Source: Spirochaetales bacterium (lineage in GTDB: Bacteria; Spirochaetota; Spirochaetia; Treponematales; Treponemataceae). Taken from it: a DNA stretch of 43,962 nt. Positions within the stretch are counted from its first letter, which is position 1; each line of letters opens with the position of its first letter. The stretch is from the NCBI GenBank assembly GCA_016929605.1, contig JAFGIM010000039.1, positions 1-43,962 of the forward strand. Direction: 5' to 3'. Below the pieces are notes generated by a model. It was not told the DNA's origin, did no database searches, and saw only the letters and a program-made list of their open reading frames with translations. Positions 15,929 to 23,515 of the stretch are shown piece by piece. A program made the translations under genes and the position numbers.

Positions 15929-18103
15929 TCAGGGGAGCGGTATCTCAACATCATCATTGTGGTTACCCGTAATGATGGATGAGATGTTCCCTTCAGATAG
16001 ATCGCTAAAAATTCCTCCACTTTTTACAAACAACCCTGCTCCGCTATTAGCAGTATTATTTGTAATCAAACCCTTGTATAGAAAAAATTTCCCCATTGAA
16101 TCAACAGCAACCCCGCCACCAGAAGCTCCAGTTGCTAAAGCTTTACATCCGGTAATGGTGCCGCCGTTTAAGTACATATCTCCACTCAGGATGAACACTC
16201 CTCCACCGGCTCCATCACCACCGGCTTTTGCTTCGCATGCGTTTATAGTTCCACCGTTAAAATAGAATTTTCCTGTTCCACTTATATACATGCCGCCTCC
16301 ATAGGTAGCTATACAACGTGTAATCTCTCCTCCGTTCATATAAACCACTCCTCCAGTCTTGAGATTTATAGCTCCGGCAGCGCTTCCATTACAATTATTA
16401 TCTCGAAGTAAAGCCCCCTCTTCTATCATTAGGGTGCCGGAAACATTTATCAGTGCAGACCCAGGAAGATTAGCTCCAACCAACTCTATATTGCTCAGTA
16501 TTCCTGTACTGTTAGCATTAACAGCAAATGTTGGATTGCCAAAAGATATTGCAACCTTTTTCCTCTCTCCAAACGAGGTAATGAAATAGTTAGAGGTGGT
16601 CGTATTATTACCTAGTGTGATTGCCTGACCAAATGCTATATCGCTGACCAGGTAGATGATATTACTATCTTGCGCTTTCCACGTATCCATCAATGTACTT
16701 GTCAATGCCGTTGGGCTAGACGCACGGGCTCCGGTGCCGGTTCCGTCCTGCGAGACAAAGTAGACGTAGTCTGTCGAAGGACTGAATTGCGAAGCATTTA
16801 GCTCGAAGGTGTGCGGTTTAGAGGCGCTAATCGTAATGCGTTGGTTGTTAATGCTATTTGTTGTAACCAAGTCGTTATAGTGAGGCATGATATCGTTATT
16901 TGGGGAAAGAGACGCAGCGCCCGTAATATCGGTGTAATTATTGTTCGTGTCCACAAAGGCTGTAATATAGTAATCGCCAGGGGCCAATATTGCGGGAGTT
17001 GCGCTACTGAGCAGATAGGCCTTGGCGGAGCCGGAACCGGAAGCGTCTAGAACAGTAAAGCCTACTGCGACGGGATCGCCAGAGGCATCAAATTCTCCGT
17101 TTGTTACATCAACCGTAACCGCGGAGGTAGAGTACACCCCGTAGAAAAGGCGCTTATTGACCGTGGCGGCAGAACCCGTAAAGTTCACCGTCAGCGTGGC
17201 AAGGTTGGACTCGTCAAAGGTGCGGGAGAGCGAAAGCAAGAGCTTGGTGGTGCGATATTCAAGATAAAGATAGAAGTCCTGCGAGTCGCCTGAATAGTCG
17301 GCAGAAAGAACCTCGGGACCGGAGAGATCCTTGTTTAATTGAAAAGACTTAATAAGAGTGCCCTTATCGTCGTAAAGGGCAGCCACGCCAAGATAGGTGC
17401 CGCCAGAGACCGGAGTTATCGTACAGGAAAGCGACTTGACCGGAATACCGTCGGGCGTTTGCACCGAAGAGAACTCGATAAAGCGGCGAGTTACCGAAGA
17501 AGCGTCGCAATCGCGACTGAGCGAAAAAACATCGGCGCCCACATCAAGACTGAAAGAGCCCGTCATAGGAACTAACGTAAGAGAAAGACTCGTAACCTTA
17601 CCTGCAGGGAGAGAGACCTTCTCGATCAAATCGCCCGAAGCAAGACCGTCGATCAAATCGCCCAAAGGATCGCTACCGTCAGGATTATCGGTAACGCGGT
17701 TAAACTCATCATCGCTTAACAGCATAATCTCGCGGAAGGTGCGGGACACCCCGTCTATCACCACAGAGCGCGCATCAAGAGGAGAAATCGCATAGATAAC
17801 CCCGATTGCGTCGTAGGAACCGGAAGGAATAGCGGAAGTCTTAAAAGTAGCACCCGCAGCAAGCGTAAAAGGGCCATAGAGAGGACCGGAAGAAGAAGGG
17901 CCGCCAAAGGTACGGATATACAAATACCCGGTGCCAGGAGCTACCGCACGACTTTCCGCCTGTGCGGGCGGAAGAAGAGTAGCAACAGAAAAAGCAAGCG
18001 TTGCCTCGCCGGGCTTGGCTGGATCAAGATCCTGAAAACAGGAAACCAGAGAAAGCGAAAGCGCGCAGAGTGCACAAAGCGATACAAAAAGATACTTTTT
18101 CAT
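15929..18103 (-). CDS. LP4: lipoprotein with C-terminal parallel beta-helix repeats, 724 aa
   Basis: Fourth family member and the closest relative of LP3. The signal ends LSLVSC, followed by FQDLDPAKPGEATLAF. The module repeats the LP3 order (GTGYLYIRTFGGPSSSGP, LYGPFTLAAGATFKTSAIPS, SYDAIGVIYA, GDLIEKVSLPAGKVTSLSLTL). The region after YVYFVSQDGTG is again a beta-helix: AAGAINL, GGVVYMNGGEITRC, YGGGMYISGTGKFYFNGG and GAGGGVFILSGDMYLNGG. Short cysteine-containing turns recur at each coil. The ATG at 18103 has TTGAGG 6 bases upstream. LP3 and LP4 probably arose by tandem duplication; their N-terminal coding regions still look alike at DNA level. Confidence 0.85.
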   Translation of the reverse strand: MKKYLFVSLCALCALSLSLVSCFQDLDPAKPGEATLAFSVATLLPPAQAESRAVAPGTGYLYIRTFGGPSSSGPLYGPFTLAAGATFKTSAIPSGSYDAIGVIYAISPLDARSVVIDGVSRTFREIMLLSDDEFNRVTDNPDGSDPLGDLIDGLASGDLIEKVSLPAGKVTSLSLTLVPMTGSFSLDVGADVFSLSRDCDASSVTRRFIEFSSVQTPDGIPVKSLSCTITPVSGGTYLGVAALYDDKGTLIKSFQLNKDLSGPEVLSADYSGDSQDFYLYLEYRTTKLLLSLSRTFDESNLATLTVNFTGSAATVNKRLFYGVYSTSAVTVDVTNGEFDASGDPVAVGFTVLDASGSGSAKAYLLSSATPAILAPGDYYITAFVDTNNNYTDITGAASLSPNNDIMPHYNDLVTTNSINNQRITISASKPHTFELNASQFSPSTDYVYFVSQDGTGTGARASSPTALTSTLMDTWKAQDSNIIYLVSDIAFGQAITLGNNTTTSNYFITSFGERKKVAISFGNPTFAVNANSTGILSNIELVGANLPGSALINVSGTLMIEEGALLRDNNCNGSAAGAINLKTGGVVYMNGGEITRCIATYGGGMYISGTGKFYFNGGTINACEAKAGGDGAGGGVFILSGDMYLNGGTITGCKALATGASGGGVAVDSMGKFFLYKGLITNNTANSGAGLFVKSGGIFSDLSEGNISSIITGNHNDDVEIPLP

Positions 18104-18123
18104 GGCAATACCTCAAGTATCGC

Positions 18124-18129
18124 AGTATA
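18124..18129 (-). promoter_or_regulatory. LP4 -10 box (TATACT)
   Basis: TATACT on the minus strand inside GGTATACT, 20 bases before the LP4 start, with upstream TTTTTACAAAGTTAA matching LP3. The -35 at 17 bases (TGGAAT) is weak. Confidence 0.4.
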
Positions 18130-18173
18130 CCATTAACTTTGTAAAAATTCCAATATTCCGGCTTATACCGCTA

Positions 18174-19007
18174 CTAATAGTAGTAAAAAAGCGGCAAAAC
18201 CCTGTTCCCCCGCGAAATATATTCCGCATACAGGTAGAAGGTCTCCCCTTGCGGAAAATAAAAAAGGGCAGACATCGGCGTGTCCTCGGAAATCTCGCGA
18301 TTAAAGGTAGCCGTATCAAGGCGGGTGCCATCGGCAGCATAGAGAGAAAAAGTACCCGCGTAAAAGATACCTGCCCCGTCAAAACTGGAAATCATAACAT
18401 ACACCGACTCGGCGCCCCGAGGATCAAGACGAACAAAGCGCTTAACCACCTTACCATTACTGTCCGGACAGGGCGGAGACACCTCGGTGTCCGCAGAATA
18501 CACAGTCGCGGAAAGAGGCTGCAAGGTAACACGGTGATGAGCCTTTTTTCCGCGAGACACCGTTACCCCCTCCAGCTGAGCCACCGCACCGGCATCCGCA
18601 AAAAGATCGCGGCAAACGCGGGGACTCGAGACAGCCTGATACAATTCATCAAAAGAAGAAGAAGGAGAAGGAAGGTCCACCGTAGTTCCCCGGGAAGGGT
18701 CTATCGGCTCGGGTAGATAATACAGAGCCAGACGCTCAAAACTGCCAACCGGAAAATCCTTTATGTGAAGGGGAACACGTGGCTGCACCTTATACGGACC
18801 AAGGACAGAATCCCCCGTGTGTACATAGAGCACCCCACCTGCGGGAACCACCGGCTCTGTGGTAACAATTTCCAGACCAGAGTCGCTTTTGGGCGGACCC
18901 TCGCCGGGAATGGTAGAAAAACTCAGTTCAAGCCCGCCGTCGGACGAACAGGAAAAAAAAGCAAGAGACAGGGCAACAAGACCATATATCAAGGTTCGGT
19001 TTTTCAT
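18174..19007 (-). CDS. LP5: short lipoprotein of the same family, 277 aa
   Basis: Fifth and most divergent member. The signal ends SLAFFSC, followed by SSDGGLELSF. It keeps only the family module in degenerate form (GGVLYVHTGDSVLGPYKV, IKDFPVGSFERLALYYL, LEGVTVSRGKKAHHRVTLQP) and a following domain (YVMISSFDGAGIFYAGTFSLY) ending FYLYAEYISRGNRVLPLF. It lacks both the unique regions of LP1/LP2 and the beta-helix of LP3/LP4, so it marks the minimal unit of the family. GGAGG lies 8 bases before the ATG. It may be an old paralogue or a truncated one; the reading frame is intact. Confidence 0.8.
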   Translation of the reverse strand: MKNRTLIYGLVALSLAFFSCSSDGGLELSFSTIPGEGPPKSDSGLEIVTTEPVVPAGGVLYVHTGDSVLGPYKVQPRVPLHIKDFPVGSFERLALYYLPEPIDPSRGTTVDLPSPSSSFDELYQAVSSPRVCRDLFADAGAVAQLEGVTVSRGKKAHHRVTLQPLSATVYSADTEVSPPCPDSNGKVVKRFVRLDPRGAESVYVMISSFDGAGIFYAGTFSLYAADGTRLDTATFNREISEDTPMSALFYFPQGETFYLYAEYISRGNRVLPLFYYY

Positions 19008-19035
19008 GGGTGAATCCTCCAGATGCTATAACGCG

Positions 19036-19064
19036 AGTATACCAAAACACATCCTTGCGTACAA
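19036..19064 (-). promoter_or_regulatory. LP5 promoter
   Basis: On the minus strand TTGTAC (19064-19059), 17-base spacer, TATACT (19041-19036). This is the best-formed promoter of the lipoprotein array. Confidence 0.5.
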
Positions 19065-19093
19065 TCGACACAAAGGCCCATTGTGTATAGTAT
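19065..19093 (+). promoter_or_regulatory. metA promoter
   Basis: TCGACA (19065-19070), 17-base spacer, TAGTAT (19088-19093); start expected near 19100. A leader of about 20 bases carries AAGGAGG. Confidence 0.45.
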
Positions 19094-19105
19094 AGTCACA
19101 CTATA
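19091..19105. promoter_or_regulatory. Palindrome at the metA transcription start
   Basis: TATAGT-CAC-ACTATA, 6-base arms with a 3-base spacer, overlapping the -10 box and predicted start. It is a possible repressor site for metA; it does not resemble the MetJ box. Confidence 0.4.
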
Positions 19106-19121
19106 CCGAAGGAGGTTCATC

Positions 19122-20039
19122 ATGCCCGTTAAAATTCCCGCGGCCCTGCCGGCGGCCCGCATCCTTACCGAAGAGAACATCTTTGTGATGGACGACACCC
19201 GCGCCATGAAGCAGGACATTCGTCCGTTAAAAATAGCCATTCTGAACCTGATGCCTACAAAAGAAGTAACCGAAACGCAGCTTTTACGCCTGTTGGGAAA
19301 TACCCCGCTTCAGATAGAAATAACCCTGCTTACCATGGCAAGTCATGAGTCGACTAACACAAGCAAGGAATACCTTGAAGCCTTTTATCGCACCTTTGAG
19401 AGCGTAAAAGACACAAAATACGACGGACTGATTATTACCGGGGCACCGGTAGAAAACATGCCCTTTGAGGATGTGGATTACTGGAAGGAAATGACACGCA
19501 TCATGGACTGGAGCGAAACCCACGTCTTTAGTACCCTGCATATCTGCTGGGGATCGCAGGCCGCGCTCTATCATAAATATGGAATAGACAAACACAAACT
19601 GGACGACAAGGTTTTTGGTATCTTTGAGCACCGTGTGCTCAATCCACGACACAAACTCCTGCGCGGTTTTGACGACACCTTTCGCGCTCCGCATAGCCGC
19701 CACACGACCATTTACACGCAAGACATCAACAAAATTCCGGAACTTGAAATTCTGGCAGTATCGGAAGAAGCAGGGGCCTTTATCGTCGCCAGCAGAGATG
19801 GCAGAGCCGTCTATGTGTCCGGTCATGCCGAATACGATGCGGATACTCTTTCGCGCGAATACCTGCGGGATATCAACAAGGGTCTTAAAATCGAAGTTCC
19901 CCGAAACTACTTTCCCGGAGACAACCCGGAAAAAAATCCTCCCGTTACCTGGCGCGCCCATGCCAACTTGTTGTTCGTTAACTGGCTGAACTACTTTGTG
20001 TACCAGGAAACCCCGTACGACATCGAGGATATCCACTAA
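19122..20039 (+). CDS. metA: Homoserine O-acyltransferase MetA (acetyl-CoA type)
   Basis: A 305-residue cytoplasmic enzyme that acylates L-homoserine in methionine synthesis. It has the MetA catalytic residues at the canonical places: Cys142 (HICWGSQAA), His235 and Glu237 (VSGHAEYD). Residue 111 is Glu (TGAPVE), the residue that goes with acetyl-CoA use in Bacillus MetA, whereas succinyl-CoA enzymes have Gly, so O-acetylhomoserine is the likely product. AAGGAGG (19109-19115) lies 6 bases before the ATG at 19122. The gene stands alone between LP5 and a membrane protein, with its own promoter and terminator. No SAM or T-box leader fits in the short upstream space. Confidence 0.95.
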   Translation: MPVKIPAALPAARILTEENIFVMDDTRAMKQDIRPLKIAILNLMPTKEVTETQLLRLLGNTPLQIEITLLTMASHESTNTSKEYLEAFYRTFESVKDTKYDGLIITGAPVENMPFEDVDYWKEMTRIMDWSETHVFSTLHICWGSQAALYHKYGIDKHKLDDKVFGIFEHRVLNPRHKLLRGFDDTFRAPHSRHTTIYTQDINKIPELEILAVSEEAGAFIVASRDGRAVYVSGHAEYDADTLSREYLRDINKGLKIEVPRNYFPGDNPEKNPPVTWRAHANLLFVNWLNYFVYQETPYDIEDIH

Positions 20040-20040
20040 T

Positions 20041-20080
20041 TACTGCTCGCAGGATTGTTGGTAATCCTGCAGGGCAGTTT
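20041..20080 (+). terminator. metA terminator, containing a 24-base repeat
   Basis: Stem GCAGGATT (20049-20056), loop GTTGGT, AATCCTGC (20063-20070), extended by outer CTGC/GCAG (20043-20046, 20074-20077) and TTT. The first 24 bases (20041-20064) recur exactly at 43178-43201. Confidence 0.6.
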
Positions 20081-20082
20081 GC

Positions 20083-20892
20083 TTAACGGAAAAAAACATA
20101 AGCAAGAGAAACAAGAGCTAACAGTAACAATGCCGGCCGCAGGGCGCGATCAACGTGACCCGCGTGCGCGACACGTCGAGAGCGGGCTAAGGCTGAATGA
20201 AGGCGCCTGAGCACATCCAGCTCCGCCCCGTGTTCCCGGCTAACCGCGAGCGGGAAAGCGCGCAAAAGCCGCAGGCTTGCATCCCTGGCGTCAAGGCGAA
20301 GCCGTTCCCGCAAGCCTTCCAGGTTTTCCCGTATATCAAGATCACCAAGTCGGTCAAGGGAATCTTTAAGCGAGGCAAGACGCGATTCAAAGCCGGAAAG
20401 ATTCCTGAGGGTAAAGCTCAGGTCAACGCATACCGCGATCGATACGGCAAGAACTCCTCCGTCCAAAACAACGGACGGAAGAGAGCCAATAAGAAGCAAT
20501 AAAAAGGGATGCAACACACGAAGGCCAAGGACTCCCATCACCCCAAACAACAGAGAATTGAGCAGGCACACCCGACCGTGCAGATTAAAGCGAAACGATG
20601 AATAGTCCCACCATCGGGTCCTGAAGGCAGTTTCCAAAAACCATCCAGTTGCATATTCAATCGCGCTTGTTATCAAGGTCGCGGCAATAAAAAGGGTGAT
20701 GATAGAATGAGCGAATGGCTCCAATAAAAAAACAACCGCAAGGGCGCCAAATCCATATACCGGACACAGCGGGCCACGGAGAAAGCCGCGGTTTACAAAC
20801 CGGCGTTCAAGAATGGAGCAATAGATAACCTCGCACACCCATCCAACAAAACTATAAGAAACAAACAGGGCAATTAAACGGGACAAAGACAC
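20083..20892 (-). CDS. Multi-pass membrane protein, putative ABC-transporter type IV family
   Basis: A 269-residue protein. The first ~160 residues hold about four or five membrane helices with FVGWVCEVIYCSI, RRFVNRGFLRGPLCPVYGFGA and TRWWDYSS, all signatures of the YmaC-like 'putative ABC-transporter type IV' family (family recalled, function unknown). The C-terminal part is a charged helical, probably cytoplasmic region (RLASLKDSLDRLGDL), and the end is a further hydrophobic helix. The start is a GTG at 20892 preceded by AAGGAGG at 6 bases, which decides it clearly; upstream in-frame ATGs have no such site. It is divergent from the pseudouridine synthase gene. Confidence 0.8.
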   Translation of the reverse strand: MSLSRLIALFVSYSFVGWVCEVIYCSILERRFVNRGFLRGPLCPVYGFGALAVVFLLEPFAHSIITLFIAATLITSAIEYATGWFLETAFRTRWWDYSSFRFNLHGRVCLLNSLLFGVMGVLGLRVLHPFLLLLIGSLPSVVLDGGVLAVSIAVCVDLSFTLRNLSGFESRLASLKDSLDRLGDLDIRENLEGLRERLRLDARDASLRLLRAFPLAVSREHGAELDVLRRLHSALARSRRVAHAGHVDRALRPALLLLALVSLAYVFFR

Positions 20893-20942
20893 CAGACACC
20901 TCCTTGTACAGCTCAAGGATATCTCCATTGGCAATTTTTTGG

Positions 20943-20948
20943 TATAGT
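20943..20948 (+). promoter_or_regulatory. -10 box of the pseudouridine synthase gene, probably leaderless
   Basis: TATAGT, then 7 bases to the ATG at 20956; no Shine-Dalgarno. The -35 at 17 bases (TATCTC) is weak. Confidence 0.4.
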
Positions 20949-20955
20949 CTACCAT

Positions 20956-21720
20956 ATGAAACGAAGCGAACCTTTTTCCGTGCTCTATATTGACGATCAT
21001 CTGGTCGCCCTGAACAAGGCGTCCGGATTACTGGTAGCCCAAGACCGCTGGGATCCCGATGTGCTGCGCCTGGACAACCTTGCGACCGAACGCATCTGCA
21101 CCGATGGGCAGCGGCTCTATGCCGTTCACCGTATCGACAAGGATACCTCGGGTCTGGTTATTTACGCCCGAACAGAAGAAGCCCACCGGACCTTGAGCAT
21201 GGCTTTTCAGGAGCGGGAAATTCACAAGAGCTATCACTGTCTGGTTCATGGCCGGCCTGCCTGGGATGAAACAGAAGTATCTATTCCCCTGCGCATTGAT
21301 GGAGACGAGCGCCATCGCACCGTACGCGACCGCAAGGGGAAAGAATCTGTAACCCTGTTTAGATATATTGGCCCGGCAGGTCCGTATAGCTGGATAGAGG
21401 CACAACCGGTTACCGGCCGTACCCATCAAATCCGGGTGCATCTGCAACTGTCGGGGCTTTCTATCGCCTGTGATCCACTGTATGGAGATGGAGAGCCGCT
21501 CTATCTTTCCAAAATAAAACGCTCCTGGCGAGGAGACTCGTTTGAGGAGCGCCCGCTATTGGATCGCCTTGCCTTGCATGCCTGGAAGATGAAGTTGAAT
21601 CATCCGATAACCGGCGAACCCCTTGAGCTATGCGCGCCGTATCCTAAAGATCTGGATACCACCCGCAAGCAACTGGCAAAGATTTTTAAGACCGATCCGC
21701 TCGGTCCTTTAAGCGAATAA
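20956..21720 (+). CDS. RluA-family RNA pseudouridine synthase
   Basis: A 254-residue cytoplasmic enzyme that converts uridine to pseudouridine in rRNA or tRNA. The catalytic motif HRIDKDTSG has Asp61; GRTHQIRVHLQ, the second family hallmark, follows in the middle of the protein, and FEERPLLDRLALHAW near the end. There is no N-terminal S4 domain, so it is closer to RluA/TruC-like enzymes than to RluD; its target cannot be told from sequence. Its 3' end overlaps the convergent Rsm22-like gene by 35 bases. No Shine-Dalgarno precedes the ATG. Confidence 0.9.
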   Translation: MKRSEPFSVLYIDDHLVALNKASGLLVAQDRWDPDVLRLDNLATERICTDGQRLYAVHRIDKDTSGLVIYARTEEAHRTLSMAFQEREIHKSYHCLVHGRPAWDETEVSIPLRIDGDERHRTVRDRKGKESVTLFRYIGPAGPYSWIEAQPVTGRTHQIRVHLQLSGLSIACDPLYGDGEPLYLSKIKRSWRGDSFEERPLLDRLALHAWKMKLNHPITGEPLELCAPYPKDLDTTRKQLAKIFKTDPLGPLSE

Positions 21721-23152
21721 TAATGGCGCCGGTTTTACCGTCCCGCTCCAGATGCCGCATGTCCGGACGGGGCAGGTCCACCAGAGAACCTGAGGCGCAG
21801 TCCCGCAAAAAATCTGCGGCGCGATAAGAGCCGCACACCAAGAGCATGCCAATCTCGCTGCACGCATACCGCCCGGTTTGAAACTCCGGAAGGCGTATGG
21901 GATCCGACATGATTCTGGCCGGCATGGCTCCAAATGATTTTTTAAGGCGACTGACCACTGCACGCGAAGAAAGCTCTTCGACCACGCTCTGTTGTTCTTC
22001 CTTTGGAGCGGAGCGAACGGCATGAATAAACGAAAGGGCCGCCCGGTCCTTGGAAAGCCCTGCATCCTCGGACAAAGAGTGAAGTCGCTTGGGTGCATCC
22101 TTGGTATCAAAAACAAAATGACACCACTTGCCGCCCCTTTGTCCGGGAAAAGGACAGGGCCCATCGTGAGGGCAGGGAGCGACAGGAGCAAAGCCCAGAC
22201 GAGACAAGGAATCCCGTAAAAGGGAGATAAACCGGGCGGCGAATGGAACGCCTGGTTCTATAACGAGGACCGAGGATTCTTCGTCCGCATAGCTGGAAAG
22301 CTCCCGGGCATAGTCTTTAGCAAGCGCTTCAAGCGGCCTCTCTTGCCCTTCGATAAGCTCGTTAAACATATTTGCACACATAACCGTGGAAACCCTGCGT
22401 TTCAGGGTGGTTCCAAACTCACCGCGAACGCGCACAATTTTCCAGGGACTGCCCCCCGTTTTTGCCACGTACTGCAGATATAACTCTTCTCCTGCTGCAA
22501 GGGCGTTTTGAGAAAGATCGAGGCAATACCAGGTGAGCTCTTTGTCCCGTAAGTCAGGCCGTGCTATCCACAGGGCAATGGGAACCGTAAGCGGCCCACT
22601 GCCAATATCTGCAAGGACAGAACCCGACTCTAGCGTTAGTGGTAGCGAAGAAAAAAGACGGGTTAAGCGAACAAGGTTCCACCACTGATAAAATCGGACA
22701 TACGCGCTTATGGAAGCGGGATCGTTCATATACCCAAGGCGGCGATCAGATCGCTCATCGGTAAGGTTGTGCGAAAGCTCCCGAATTATTCCGGGAAGCT
22801 GCTGAATTTTTTTACTATCCAGAGGGAGCGCCGCCTGTGCAATATCAAAAAAGGCGTCCAAGAGGGCGCGAGCATCGCCTGCGGGTTGGGTAAATACATG
22901 GCCAGAGACAACAGGCGGCGTAAAGGGAAACCGGGGCGTCTTTCTTTCTTCCGCCCGGGGCTTCCGTACTGTGCGTTCAATATGGGGGGCAGGCCCTTCG
23001 CGGTGAGGGGCCTTTTCGCCTTCCGTCCCGCGTTGCCGTGAATCCGATCTTGGTCGAGCGGTCGGTTCGTTTCGTTTTCTTCCCCGACCTTTTTTCCCGG
23101 TAGCTATGTTTTCCCAAAAGGGCTTTTTTTCTGTGTTGTTTTCGTCAGTCAT
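21686..23152 (-). CDS. Rsm22-like SAM-dependent methyltransferase
   Basis: A 488-residue protein. Residues 1-100 are a basic, low-complexity region (GKKGRGRKRNEPTARPRSDS) likely to bind RNA. The methyltransferase core contains VLADIGSGPLTVPIALWIAR, and the C-terminal half has the Rsm22 cysteine signature APCPHDGPCPFPGQRGG followed by KWCHFVF, which may hold a metal cluster. Rsm22 proteins act on the small ribosomal subunit; the bacterial substrate is not established. Its ATG overlaps the merR stop by 8 bases (ATGACTGA). The 3' end overlaps the pseudouridine synthase gene. Confidence 0.8.
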   Translation of the reverse strand: MTDENNTEKKPFWENIATGKKGRGRKRNEPTARPRSDSRQRGTEGEKAPHREGPAPHIERTVRKPRAEERKTPRFPFTPPVVSGHVFTQPAGDARALLDAFFDIAQAALPLDSKKIQQLPGIIRELSHNLTDERSDRRLGYMNDPASISAYVRFYQWWNLVRLTRLFSSLPLTLESGSVLADIGSGPLTVPIALWIARPDLRDKELTWYCLDLSQNALAAGEELYLQYVAKTGGSPWKIVRVRGEFGTTLKRRVSTVMCANMFNELIEGQERPLEALAKDYARELSSYADEESSVLVIEPGVPFAARFISLLRDSLSRLGFAPVAPCPHDGPCPFPGQRGGKWCHFVFDTKDAPKRLHSLSEDAGLSKDRAALSFIHAVRSAPKEEQQSVVEELSSRAVVSRLKKSFGAMPARIMSDPIRLPEFQTGRYACSEIGMLLVCGSYRAADFLRDCASGSLVDLPRPDMRHLERDGKTGAIIIRLKDRADRS

Positions 23153-23495
23153 TCTGTCTTTCCTTGTTATCTGTGTGAGTCCCCAGACGGCGAACCGCCT
23201 GAAGCGCGTCTGTAAGCCGATCGCGAATCGCTCGTATCTCCTCGCGCGCGTCATTTAACGGGACAGAGGTAAGCTCCTTGATGAGCCGCTCTCCTGCCCC
23301 CTCCAATGTGTATTTTTCTTCCTGTACCAGATGTTGTAATCGGCGGATCAATTCAAGGTCCCGCTCTCCGTACACCCTGCGGCCCTGATCGTCTTTGCGC
23401 GGACGAATCAGCGGAAGGGCCTCCTCCCAATAGCGAAGGACATGGCTTTTAAGCCCGGTTATTCGCTCTATCTCTCCGATCGAGTAGTCTGCCAT
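23145..23495 (-). CDS. MerR-family transcriptional regulator
   Basis: A 116-residue protein with a MerR-type winged helix at residues 1-70: YSIGEIERITGLKSHVLRYW, then IRPRKDDQGRRVYGERDLEL. A coiled-coil helix follows (EEIRAIRDRLTDALQAVRRL) for dimerisation. No cysteines suited to metal sensing are present, so the effector is unknown; it may be a housekeeping-type MerR. The ATG at 23495 has GGGGAGGA 4 bases upstream. It lies 20 bases after the der stop and overlaps the Rsm22-like gene, so der-merR-rsm22 form one operon. Confidence 0.9.
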   Translation of the reverse strand: MADYSIGEIERITGLKSHVLRYWEEALPLIRPRKDDQGRRVYGERDLELIRRLQHLVQEEKYTLEGAGERLIKELTSVPLNDAREEIRAIRDRLTDALQAVRRLGTHTDNKERQND

Positions 23496-23515
23496 TGCTC
23501 CTCCCCGTCCAGGAC

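Noticed and set aside
13600-18000. Periodic repeats in LP3/LP4 as a CRISPR or tandem DNA repeat
   Set aside because: The repetition is at protein level (glycine turns of a beta-helix); DNA copies differ and no constant repeat length is seen.
18100-18720. Long plus-strand open frame opposite LP5
   Set aside because: It is antisense to a well-supported lipoprotein, is rich in Arg/Lys from complementing Ser/Pro codons, and has no ribosome binding site.
19008-19121. SAM riboswitch or T-box before metA
   Set aside because: The space to the predicted transcription start is too short and no matching stems or T-box sequence is present.
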